This document shows, one piece after another, positions 18,176-25,591 of a DNA stretch of 64,000 nucleotides. Source of the DNA: Shimia biformata. GTDB lineage: Bacteria > Pseudomonadota > Alphaproteobacteria > Rhodobacterales > Rhodobacteraceae. A model generated the notes under the pieces. It was not told where the DNA came from. It did not search any database and was given only the letters and a program-made list of their open reading frames with translations. Location of the stretch: contig NZ_JAFEJK010000001.1 of NCBI RefSeq assembly GCF_016888515.1, positions 310,001 to 374,000 on the forward strand, read 5' to 3'. The first letter of the stretch is position 1; every line of letters starts with the position of its first letter. Both the position numbers and the translations under genes were made by a program.

Positions 18176-19012
18176 TCAAACGGAGGGTCCGTCAAACGGG
18201 CGGTCATGGCGCAGGGATGGCACCTTTTTCCGCGCCTCGTCCACTTTGGCAAGGTCCAGATCGACAAAACTAAGCCCTGGCGCCTCGCCCGCATCGGCCA
18301 AAACCTCTCCCCAGGGCGCAATTGCCAGCGAATGCCCAAATGTTTTGCGCGTTCTGCCACGGCTGGCAGCATGGGTGCCGGTCTGGGCCGGGGCCAGTAC
18401 ATAGCAACCGGTTTCAATAGCGCGCGCCGTCAACAGCGTATGCCAATGCGCCGCGCCGGTCACATGGCTGAATGCAGCCGGGACCGTCAGGATTTGCGCC
18501 CCGGCCTTGGCCAGCGCACGGTGCAGATAGGGAAAACGCACATCGTAACAGATCGTCATCCCGATCTTGCCAAACGGGGTGTCGGCAACCACCGCTTGGT
18601 CGCCGGGCCGATAGCCATCGGATTCGCGATAGGTCTCGTCCGGGGTCACGTCGACGTCGAACATGTGGATCTTGTCGTATCGTGCCACGATCCCGCCTGT
18701 CGGGTCTATCAGGAAAGACCGGTTGGCAAAGCGGCCGTCTGCATCATGTGTCTTGAGCCCAAGTGACCCGATCAACAGCCAGATACCCAGCTTGGCGGCT
18801 TCGTCCCGTAGCCCGGCAAGAGTGGAGTCGTCCTGCTCCAGCTGCAAAACAGCGTTTTGATGCGTCCGGCTGCCCGATACGCAATTCGTCACCTCAGGCG
18901 TCAGGCAGAACCCCGCCCCCTGTTCCGCCGCCTGCCGCAACATGGCGCGCACTGCGCCAAGGTTTTCGCCCGGATCGTCGGACGAGGTGATCTGTAGAAG
19001 CGCCGCCTTCAC
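18176..19012 (-). CDS. Carbon-nitrogen hydrolase (nitrilase superfamily, Nit2/omega-amidase type)
   Basis: A 278-residue nitrilase-superfamily amidase. The catalytic triad can be read as Glu40 (TPEVTN), Lys114 (YDKIHMFDVD) and Cys155 (ICYDVRFP). The DKIHMFDVD and CYDVRFP signatures fit the Nit1/Nit2 branch, which hydrolyses small omega-amides such as deaminated glutathione or alpha-ketoglutaramate. The start is GTG 19012, three bases after the glutaredoxin stop, so the two are translated from one transcript. A glutathione link with the neighbouring glutaredoxin is appealing but inferred. No signal peptide. Confidence 0.9.
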   Translation of the reverse strand: MKAALLQITSSDDPGENLGAVRAMLRQAAEQGAGFCLTPEVTNCVSGSRTHQNAVLQLEQDDSTLAGLRDEAAKLGIWLLIGSLGLKTHDADGRFANRSFLIDPTGGIVARYDKIHMFDVDVTPDETYRESDGYRPGDQAVVADTPFGKIGMTICYDVRFPYLHRALAKAGAQILTVPAAFSHVTGAAHWHTLLTARAIETGCYVLAPAQTGTHAASRGRTRKTFGHSLAIAPWGEVLADAGEAPGLSFVDLDLAKVDEARKKVPSLRHDRPFDGPSV

Positions 19013-19015
19013 CGA

Positions 19016-19273
19016 TCAGGCCGCCAGCAACGGGTCAAGCTTGCCGGCCCGCTCAAGCGCATAAAGGTCATCGCAGCCGCCGACATGGGTTTCGCCTATG
19101 AAAATCTGCGGAACAGTGCGCCCACCATTGGCGCGGGCGATCATCTCGGGCTTGCGGTCGGGATCGCTCCGAACGTCAATTTCGGTGAAGGCGACGCCTT
19201 TCTGGGTCAGAAGCCGCTTGGCAGCATGACAAAATCCGCAAAGCGGGCTGGTATAGATTTCGACGGGTTTCAT
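19016..19273 (-). CDS. grxC: Glutaredoxin 3 (GrxC-like) with CGFC active site
   Basis: An 85-residue glutaredoxin that reduces disulfides using glutathione. It has the beta-alpha-beta start VEIYTSPLCGFCHAAKRLL, the cis-Pro region GRTVPQIFIG, and the GGCDDLYALE glutathione-binding segment. The active site reads CGFC where most GrxC proteins have CPYC; both catalytic cysteines are kept. Length and order match the family. It lies between comF and the nitrilase-family gene. Confidence 0.93.
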   Translation of the reverse strand: MKPVEIYTSPLCGFCHAAKRLLTQKGVAFTEIDVRSDPDRKPEMIARANGGRTVPQIFIGETHVGGCDDLYALERAGKLDPLLAA

Positions 19274-19307
19274 GTCTCTTGGTCCAAATTCGTCCTTTGG
19301 GACAAAT

Positions 19308-20040
19308 CTAGGCGTCCTTGTCGACGCGCGCCAGTGTCAGAACGCATATCCGTGTCGCGCCCGCCGCATGACAGACTTCAGCGACCGCAGCCAAAGTCGC
19401 CCCCGAGGTCATGACATCATCCACCACGATCACGTTTCGCCCCATCAGCTGCCCGGCCTGGCGTGGGTTCACACTCATCGCGCCGTCCAGCCTTTGAAAC
19501 CGCTCATCGAAACTCAGCCCGTCGGTCGATCCCTTGTCGCCCGTCCGCAATACCGCATCCGGGATGACATCAAGCCCCAAGCCGCGCGCCAACTTCCTGC
19601 GCAAGAAGCGCAGCCTGATTGTAGCGACGCTTGAGATAGCGCCATTTGTGCATGGGAACGGGCACCAGAACCTCGGTCCCGGTCAGCATCGGTTTCGCGA
19701 CCCGCGCCATCCAGACCGCGGCCGGGTGGCAGATATCGGTGCGATCGCCGTGTTTCAATCCCAGCACCAGCTTGCGACCATTGCCGCGATAGATCAGCGC
19801 GCTGCGCCCTTGCGCCCACGGGCGGGGAATGGTCATGCAGTCATCGCAATGCACAGAGGCCCCTTCGTTCGTCGTTCCCGGCAGCGGTGTGCCACACAGA
19901 TCGCACACCAATCCGCCGATGAACGGCGTTTCGCGCCAGCAAGGACCGCACAGGCCGAAATCGCTGTCGACACGGTCCCCGCAGGAAACGCACCGGGCGG
20001 GATAGATCATGCGCAAGGCGGTTTGAAACCCGCGCAACAT
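19308..20040 (-). pseudogene. comF: ComF-family amidophosphoribosyltransferase-like protein, frameshifted
   Basis: Two frames together make a complete ComF-type protein (double zinc ribbon plus phosphoribosyltransferase domain, linked to DNA uptake in naturally competent bacteria). The first, from ATG 20040, has paired CxxC motifs (CVSCG, CGPCW, CDLCG, CDDC) and runs to RYNQAALLAQEVGARLG, then stops at about 19570. The second frame resumes with GLDVIPDAVLRT and includes the PRPP-binding VVDDVMTSGAT. Removing one C from the run at 19575-19578 (GGGG on the coding strand) fuses them as GARLGLDVIP. It is therefore either a one-base frameshift mutation, a phase-variable run, or a sequence error. 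A longer start at 20061 would overlap the divergent methyltransferase. Confidence 0.85.
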
Positions 20041-20059
20041 CGCCCTATTGTCCGCCCTC

Positions 20060-20875
20060 ATGACAAGACCACCCCAAATGACTGACCGCGCCGCCCTGAT
20101 GCGCAACCGAAACCGCGCCAGGCCAGATGGCCTGTTCCTGCACCGCGCGGCGGTGGAAGAGGTTCAGGATCGCCTGACCATGGTTAACAGGGCGTTTACG
20201 AAGGTCGCGATCGTCACCTCACAGCCCGACGAATGGCGGCGCTGCGTGCCGCATGCTGATATCGTCGCGGATGATGATGTTCTGAGCCTGCAGCCCGACA
20301 CCTATGACCTTGTCATTCATGGGTTGTGCCTGCATTGGGCCAACGACCCGGTGGGCCAGCTTGTGCAATGCCGAAACGCACTGAAACCCGATGGATTCTT
20401 CCTTGGGGCGATGTTTGGTGGCCAGACCCTGACCGAGCTGCGCGCCGCGCTGGGCCAGGCCGAATCCGAAGTCACCGGGGGATTGTCCCCCCGCATCGCC
20501 CCGATGGGCGAAATCCGCGATCTTGGCGGATTGCTGCAGCGGGCAGGGTTGGCACTGCCGGTGGCCGACCTTGTGCCCCTGAAAGTGACCTATGAAACGC
20601 CCTGGCATCTGATGCGCGAATTGCGCGCCATGGGCGAGGCCAACGCCCTTGCCCATCGCCTGCGCCGTTTCACCGGGCGCAAGGTCCTGATGCGTGCGGC
20701 AGAAATCTATACCCAGACCTTCATGGAGGACGGGCGTATCCCGGCAACGTTCGAGATGATCTTTCTCACCGGCTGGGCGCCCGATGCGTCGCAGCCGCAA
20801 CCCCTGCGCCCCGGATCGGCCTCGGCGCGGCTGGCGGACGCATTGGGCACCGACGAAACAAAGCTTAAGGATTGA
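20060..20875 (+). CDS. SAM-dependent methyltransferase (class I, BioC/NDUFAF5-like)
   Basis: A 271-residue methyltransferase-fold protein. A core around IVADDDVLSLQPDTYDLVIH, HGLCLHWANDPVGQLVQCRN and LKPDGFFLGAMFGG matches the methyltransferase-11 pattern, in which motif I is degenerate. In alphaproteobacteria this gene sits next to comF and resembles mitochondrial NDUFAF5, an assembly factor for complex I. That functional link is inferred from family resemblance. ATG 20060 is chosen over a TTG at 20048 and ATG 20078. There is no good ribosome-binding site. It is divergent from comF, leaving about 19 bases between the starts. hemH follows after 50 bases. Confidence 0.8.
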   Translation: MTRPPQMTDRAALMRNRNRARPDGLFLHRAAVEEVQDRLTMVNRAFTKVAIVTSQPDEWRRCVPHADIVADDDVLSLQPDTYDLVIHGLCLHWANDPVGQLVQCRNALKPDGFFLGAMFGGQTLTELRAALGQAESEVTGGLSPRIAPMGEIRDLGGLLQRAGLALPVADLVPLKVTYETPWHLMRELRAMGEANALAHRLRRFTGRKVLMRAAEIYTQTFMEDGRIPATFEMIFLTGWAPDASQPQPLRPGSASARLADALGTDETKLKD

Positions 20876-20925
20876 CCGGACGCCCCGGCGCGTTAGATCG
20901 CGATCAGGCTAGATCACAGGACAAG

Positions 20926-21981
20926 ATGACCCGAGACATGAGCAGACCCGAACACGCCCCCAAGGACCACCCCGCCACACCACGCGGCAAGACCGGCGTC
21001 CTGATTGCCAACCTCGGGACACCCGACGACTATAGCTATTGGCCGATGCGCCGTTATCTGAACGAGTTTCTGTCGGACAAGCGGGTGATCGACTATCCCA
21101 AGTGGAAATGGCAGCCAATCCTGCAGGCGATCATCCTGACCAAAAGGCCGTTTTCCTCTGGGGCGGCCTACAAATCGATCTGGAACGAGGACAAGGGCGA
21201 AAGTCCGCTGATGACCATTACCAAGGATCAGACCGCCGCCATCGCCGCGACGATGAAGGATCGGTTCGGCGATCAGGTCATGGTCGATTTCTGCATGCGC
21301 TACGGCAACCCCTCGACCCGCTCCAAGGTCCGCGAGATGGTGGCTGCGGGCTGTGAACGTATCCTGTTCTTCCCGCTTTACCCGCAATATGCCGGCGCAA
21401 CGACGGCCACCGCGAATGACGAGTTTTTCCGCGCCCTGATGGACGAGAAATGGCAGCCCGCCGTGCGCACTGTCCCGGCCTATTTCGAGCATCCCGGCTA
21501 TATCGACGCTTTGGCGAAATCGGTCGAAACCGCTTATGGCGCGATGAATCAGAAACCCGAGCTTCTGGTGGTTTCCTACCACGGGATGCCGATCCGCTAC
21601 CTGATGGAAGGCGACCCCTATCACTGCCAATGTCAGAAATCGACGCGGCTGTTGAAAGAACGGCTGGGTTGGGAGGATACCCAGTTGATCACCACCTTCC
21701 AGAGCCAGTTCGGACCCGAGGAATGGCTGCAGCCCTACACGGTCGAAGAAGTTGCGCGGCTGGCGCGCGAAGATGGCAGGAAGAACATCGCCGTGATCGC
21801 CCCAGCCTTTTCCGCCGATTGCATCGAGACGCTTGAAGAGATTAACGAAGAGATCAAAGAAAGCTTTGAGGAGGCCGGGGGCGAGACATTTACCTATATC
21901 CCCTGCCTCAACGACGCACCCGACCATATCGCGGCCTTGTCCGATATCATCTCGGACAATCTCAGGGGTTGGCTGGACTGA
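20926..21981 (+). CDS. hemH: Ferrochelatase
   Basis: HemH inserts ferrous iron into protoporphyrin IX, the last step of haem synthesis. The 351-residue protein has the LIANLGTP start of the domain, the RRYLNEFLSDKRVID segment, the active-site VSYHGMP with the metal-binding His, and the distal APAFSADCIETLEEI with its conserved Glu. ATG 20926 is supported by AGGA four bases upstream; ATG 20938 is the alternative. The transcript should end at the hairpin at 22041-22070. hemW (47.6 kb) and hemJ (56 kb), two other haem genes, are also in the window. Confidence 0.96.
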   Translation: MTRDMSRPEHAPKDHPATPRGKTGVLIANLGTPDDYSYWPMRRYLNEFLSDKRVIDYPKWKWQPILQAIILTKRPFSSGAAYKSIWNEDKGESPLMTITKDQTAAIAATMKDRFGDQVMVDFCMRYGNPSTRSKVREMVAAGCERILFFPLYPQYAGATTATANDEFFRALMDEKWQPAVRTVPAYFEHPGYIDALAKSVETAYGAMNQKPELLVVSYHGMPIRYLMEGDPYHCQCQKSTRLLKERLGWEDTQLITTFQSQFGPEEWLQPYTVEEVARLAREDGRKNIAVIAPAFSADCIETLEEINEEIKESFEEAGGETFTYIPCLNDAPDHIAALSDIISDNLRGWLD

Positions 21982-22040
21982 TCTGTGCGCTCTCGGCGCG
22001 GTTCACGCTTTGAGTTGGTGCAGAGTTGATAGCCAAAAGA

Positions 22041-22070
22041 AAAAAGGCGGGGCCAAAACCCCGCCTTTTT
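22041..22070. terminator. Bidirectional terminator between hemH and the small membrane protein gene
   Basis: AAAAAGGCGGGG at 22041-22052 pairs perfectly with CCCCGCCTTTTT at 22059-22070 across a 6-base loop. There is a T-run on each strand, so it can end hemH (plus) and the convergent small gene (minus). Confidence 0.95.
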
Positions 22071-22092
22071 AATATTCAATTGATACTGCGAC

Positions 22093-22278
22093 TTAGTCGG
22101 CAGCAGCAACAGCAGCAGCAACAACGGCCAGCAGCAGCAGGGGAACCCAGATGCCTTGTGCCGACGAACCTGCTTGTTCTTCAACAACGATCGGCTCAAC
22201 AATCGGGTCAGCCATCGAACCTGCGGTCGCGGTCGATGCGGCTGCGGCCAGGGCTGCTGCGAGAACGAGTTTCTTCAT
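22093..22278 (-). CDS. Small secreted or membrane protein, 61 residues
   Basis: A 61-residue frame with a strong GGAGG eight bases before its ATG. It begins with an Ala-rich signal peptide (MKKLVLAAALAAAASTATAG), has a short acidic linker (DPIVEPIVVEEQ), and ends with a hydrophobic helix (GIWVPLLLLAVVAAAVAAAD). The mature form would be a very short single-pass membrane peptide. I do not recognise a characterised family. Similar tiny Ala-rich proteins occur in Rhodobacteraceae, to my recollection. It faces hemH across a shared terminator, and about 150 gene-free bases upstream should hold its promoter. Confidence 0.7.
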   Translation of the reverse strand: MKKLVLAAALAAAASTATAGSMADPIVEPIVVEEQAGSSAQGIWVPLLLLAVVAAAVAAAD

Positions 22279-22426
22279 AATTAACCTCCAGTTTTAGCTC
22301 ATCGTCGCAAAATTGAGGACGACGACAAGCTCCCAAGACTTACCTCGTAATTTGTCTCTAAACAACAAATTAGGGGTTTTGCAAACTGATCTTAACGGCA
22401 ATTTCAATGACTCAGGCCACTTGTCG

Positions 22427-23032
22427 TCAAATTAGCAACACTTGAGTCCCAACCTTCGCCAGCTCGAAAAGCTGTGAAATATGCTCATTGTAAAGGCCGA
22501 TACAGCCATTCGACGACCGCCGCCCGATCTTGCGTGTGTCATGCGTGCCATGAATACGGTAGTAAGTCCAGCTCAGATACAACGCATGCGTGCCCAGCGG
22601 GTTATCCGGTCCGGGTGGCACATAGTCCGGCCACTCGGGATTGCGCTTGCGCATCGCCGGTGTCGGACGCCAATCCGGGCCTTCGACCTTGCGAACGACA
22701 CTGGTGCGCCCTTTTCGGGTCATGTCGTCGGTCAGTGGAACGCTGGTCGGGAACAACTTGTAGACGCTTTGGTCATCCGACCAGTAATGCAAGGCCCGGC
22801 TCGAAATGTCGACAAGGATGGCCCCATTGCGGGTATTGCTGAAATAGGGACGCCAATCCAGCGTGCGGAAACTTGAGATATTGCGCTTGACCACTTCCGA
22901 GACATCGCGCTCGACCTCGACTGTTTCATCGCCATCCACGGAAGTCTGTGCCAACGCTGGCGCAGCCAACAACGCAGCACTCCCGGTCAAGAATGCCCGG
23001 CGCCCCACTTTGCTGGACTTGAAATCAGCCAT
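22427..23032 (-). CDS. L,D-transpeptidase (YkuD domain), Tat-exported
   Basis: A 201-residue periplasmic enzyme of the YkuD family, which forms 3-3 peptidoglycan cross-links or attaches lipoproteins to the wall. The catalytic motif is present: HGTHDTRKIGRRSSNGCIGL, containing the HG and SxGC blocks with the nucleophile Cys. The N-terminus GRRAFLTGSAALLAAPALAQ reads as a twin-arginine signal with an AXA cleavage site. ATG 23032 is chosen because GGAGGGG precedes it; a longer frame to 23062 lacks support. A second YkuD protein lies at 23733 with a CAP lipoprotein between them. Confidence 0.9.
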   Translation of the reverse strand: MADFKSSKVGRRAFLTGSAALLAAPALAQTSVDGDETVEVERDVSEVVKRNISSFRTLDWRPYFSNTRNGAILVDISSRALHYWSDDQSVYKLFPTSVPLTDDMTRKGRTSVVRKVEGPDWRPTPAMRKRNPEWPDYVPPGPDNPLGTHALYLSWTYYRIHGTHDTRKIGRRSSNGCIGLYNEHISQLFELAKVGTQVLLI

Positions 23033-23194
23033 GAACCCCTCCACGAAACTCAAATAGACCACGCGATCATATTGCGGGATTGCCGCAGTCGCAAATCAAA
23101 CACCGGGCCCGGCCTGCTCTGGTTCCATTGTGGGTTTCCTTTGCAACGCACAACAGGCTAGAGAAGGCGTCAACACGAAAACGGAATACGTCCC

Positions 23195-23704
23195 ATGACC
23201 CGATTGATTGCCCTTGTCCTGTTGTCTGCCCTGACCCTTGCCGGTTGCGACGCCGGCGTCGGCACATCTCAATACAAGGTCTCGGCAGGAGGGACGTCCA
23301 AGGTCCAGTACCGCACGCTTGATTCGGTAAACGCGCTGCGCAGCGCCGCAGGGGTGCAACCGGTGCAGCTGAATGCGCAGTTGAACGCCGCAGCCGCGAC
23401 TCATGCCCGCGACATGTCCGTTCAGAACCGGCCCTGGCATTTCGGTTCGGACGGCTCGTCCCCGATCGAACGCGTGGCGCGTACAGGTTACGCGGGCCGG
23501 TTAGTCGGTGAAACCATCTCGGAAACCTATGAGACCGAGCTTGAAACCCTCGGCGCGTGGATGGAACAGGATGACACCCGCGCGGTGATCCTGGACAAGG
23601 ATGCCCGCGACATGGGATTTGCCTGGTTCCAGGAAAGCAACGGCAAGATCTGGTGGACGCTGGTCATGGGCACAAGCGAACAGGCGCCGATGATCCCGAA
23701 CTGA
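23195..23704 (+). CDS. CAP/SCP-domain lipoprotein
   Basis: A 169-residue CAP-superfamily protein. The first 18 residues end in a lipobox LTLAGC, so Cys18 should be lipid-modified and the protein anchored in the membrane facing the periplasm. The CAP domain is seen in VNALRSAAGVQPVQLNAQLN, AAATHARDMSVQNRPWHFG and the later GYAGRLVGETI. Bacterial CAP proteins are poorly understood; some act on the cell wall or bind lipids. It lies between two L,D-transpeptidase genes, which hints at an envelope role. It is convergent with the second of them, 28 bases away. Confidence 0.87.
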   Translation: MTRLIALVLLSALTLAGCDAGVGTSQYKVSAGGTSKVQYRTLDSVNALRSAAGVQPVQLNAQLNAAAATHARDMSVQNRPWHFGSDGSSPIERVARTGYAGRLVGETISETYETELETLGAWMEQDDTRAVILDKDARDMGFAWFQESNGKIWWTLVMGTSEQAPMIPN

Positions 23705-23732
23705 TCCGGCCGGACGTCAGGAAACCCCTGGC

Positions 23733-24227
23733 TCAGGGATAGATCATCACCGGCGTACCGGTCTTGACCATCGCATAGATGTCCTCGATCTCAGAATCCG
23801 ATACGGCAACACAGCCCGCGGTCCAATCCTTGGTGCCCCGAATATACCGGTTCGGCCCACCGTGGATGAAGATATCACCACCCGGAGATTTGCCGATGGC
23901 CGATGCCCGCGCGCGGTCGGTCTCATTAGGATAGGAAATTCCAAGACTCAGGTGGAACTCGCTGTTCGGGTTGCGGCGATCGATGAGATAGGCCCCTTCC
24001 GGCGTGCGCCCGTCACCCTCGTGTTGCTTGTGGCCGCTGGGCTGGAACCCCAACCCGATATCGTATTTCTTCAGCACCTTGTCGTGGTGCATCAGATACA
24101 TGCTGCGGTTTTCCTTGTAGACCAGAACACGCGTGACCTCTGGGCCGTTATAGGTCTTGAACTTGGATGAACACCCGCCCAGTCCGACCACAAGAATGGA
24201 CGCCATCACCACTGCTACCCAGCGCAT
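23733..24227 (-). CDS. L,D-transpeptidase (YkuD domain), lipoprotein
   Basis: A 164-residue YkuD-domain protein. The N-terminus is a lipoprotein signal with lipobox VVGLGGC, so it should be anchored by lipid, unlike the Tat-exported paralogue next door. The catalytic region shows IHGGPNRYIRGTKDWTAGCV, with the HGG and the nucleophile Cys in TAGCV. This is the shorter type with the catalytic core only. ATG 24227 (MRWVAVV) is preferred to a TTG two codons earlier; AGGGG lies upstream. The roughly 110 bases upstream (24228-24336) hold no gene and probably the promoter. Confidence 0.88.
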   Translation of the reverse strand: MRWVAVVMASILVVGLGGCSSKFKTYNGPEVTRVLVYKENRSMYLMHHDKVLKKYDIGLGFQPSGHKQHEGDGRTPEGAYLIDRRNPNSEFHLSLGISYPNETDRARASAIGKSPGGDIFIHGGPNRYIRGTKDWTAGCVAVSDSEIEDIYAMVKTGTPVMIYP

Positions 24228-24336
24228 TTTCAATCTGCCCCTACTGCTCGTTGCCTTGTTTTATATGGCTATGTTTTACACCAAACCGACCGTCTTCGGT
24301 AGGCCGCAATTGCAATACTGTCGACAAAGGCGCCAA

Positions 24337-25548
24337 TCAGCGGCTGAAGCGGGCAGCGATCTCGATATGGCTTGACCATCGGAACTGATCGACAACCTGC
24401 ACCCACTCAAGGCGATACCCCGACTCCAAAAGGGTTTTTGCATCCCGGGCAAAGGTGACCGGATTGCAGGAAACAAAGGCAATCACCGGCACCTTGGATG
24501 CGCCAAGCTCTGCCACTTGCGCTTCGGCGCCTGCACGGGGCGGGTCGATCACCGCGAAATCGTATTTCAGATCCTCGGCCATGACAGGGTTACGGAACAG
24601 ATCACGCGCCTCGGTCGTGACCTTCTTCAGACCCTGTGCGCGCCGCCAGCCCGAATCCAGTGCGGCCACCATCGCGGCCTCGCCCTCAACAGCGTGCATC
24701 TCGGCGCTTTCTGCCAACGGTAGGGTGAAGGTGCCACAACCTGCAAACAGGTCGATCCCGCGCCTGGCCGTTCCAACCACATCCTGCACAGCCGTCAGCA
24801 GCACCGCCTCGCCCTCGGGCGTCGCCTGAAGAAAGGCGCCCGGCGGCGGCACGACCCGCGCCGCGCCAAAAGCCTGAGTCGGCGGATGGCGCATTGCCAC
24901 CACTTCGCCGTTCCACGACAGCCGCGCCAGTCCGTGCTGCTCACAGGCTTGCGCCAGCGTCGCCAACAGCGGCCCGTCTGTCGGCTTGCCGCCAACGACC
25001 GACAGGTCCAAACCCGCCAACGAAACGGTCGCCGTGACCGACATCTCCCCCTTGCGGCTGCCGCCCAGCACCGCCAGCGCCTTGGCAACTTCCAGCGCGG
25101 GCTTGAGACCCGGATCGATCAGCTGGCAATCGGGGATCTCGACAATCACGTCCGAGGCACGCCCGTGAAACCCCGCCAGCGCACCCTTCTTTGTGCGCCG
25201 AACCGAGAATGTCGCCCGCCGTCGAGTTGCGATACCCGAGGTGATCGTCGCGCGCACATCGGCCGCGATCCCCTGTGCCGCCAATGCCTGCACCACCACG
25301 TCGCGCTTCCAACCTGCAAGGAAGTCGTCCGAGCCATGCATCAACTGGCACCCGCCGCAGGATTTGAAATGGCGGCAAGGCGGGCGCACCCGCGCATCCG
25401 AGGGCGTCACGATTCGCACTTCCGTCAATCGGGTGCCATCAAGCGTCCCGGTCACCACCTCACCCGGCAGCGTCATCGGCGCAAATACCGGCCCGGCGGC
25501 AATGCCGTCGCCCTGATGTCCCAATCGTTCGATCACGTATTCTGTCAT
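24337..25548 (-). CDS. Class I RNA methyltransferase, RlmD/TrmA (RumA) type
   Basis: A 403-residue enzyme of the RumA family, which makes 5-methyluridine in 23S rRNA or tRNA. An N-terminal four-Cys cluster, CRHFKSCGGC and a later Cys, should bind [4Fe-4S]. A short TRAM-like start (VIERLGHQGDGIA) precedes it. The C-terminal Rossmann fold has DLFAGCGTFTLPLAE, the DPPRAGAEAQ motif, and the catalytic SCNPVTFARD. The target position is not decidable from sequence by eye, so no gene symbol is given. It is separated from the ABC exporter by about 40 bases. Confidence 0.9.
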   Translation of the reverse strand: MTEYVIERLGHQGDGIAAGPVFAPMTLPGEVVTGTLDGTRLTEVRIVTPSDARVRPPCRHFKSCGGCQLMHGSDDFLAGWKRDVVVQALAAQGIAADVRATITSGIATRRRATFSVRRTKKGALAGFHGRASDVIVEIPDCQLIDPGLKPALEVAKALAVLGGSRKGEMSVTATVSLAGLDLSVVGGKPTDGPLLATLAQACEQHGLARLSWNGEVVAMRHPPTQAFGAARVVPPPGAFLQATPEGEAVLLTAVQDVVGTARRGIDLFAGCGTFTLPLAESAEMHAVEGEAAMVAALDSGWRRAQGLKKVTTEARDLFRNPVMAEDLKYDFAVIDPPRAGAEAQVAELGASKVPVIAFVSCNPVTFARDAKTLLESGYRLEWVQVVDQFRWSSHIEIAARFSR

Positions 25549-25591
25549 GCCCCTCCCCTAGCGCGACCTCACACACAAGGAAAGCCCGGCT

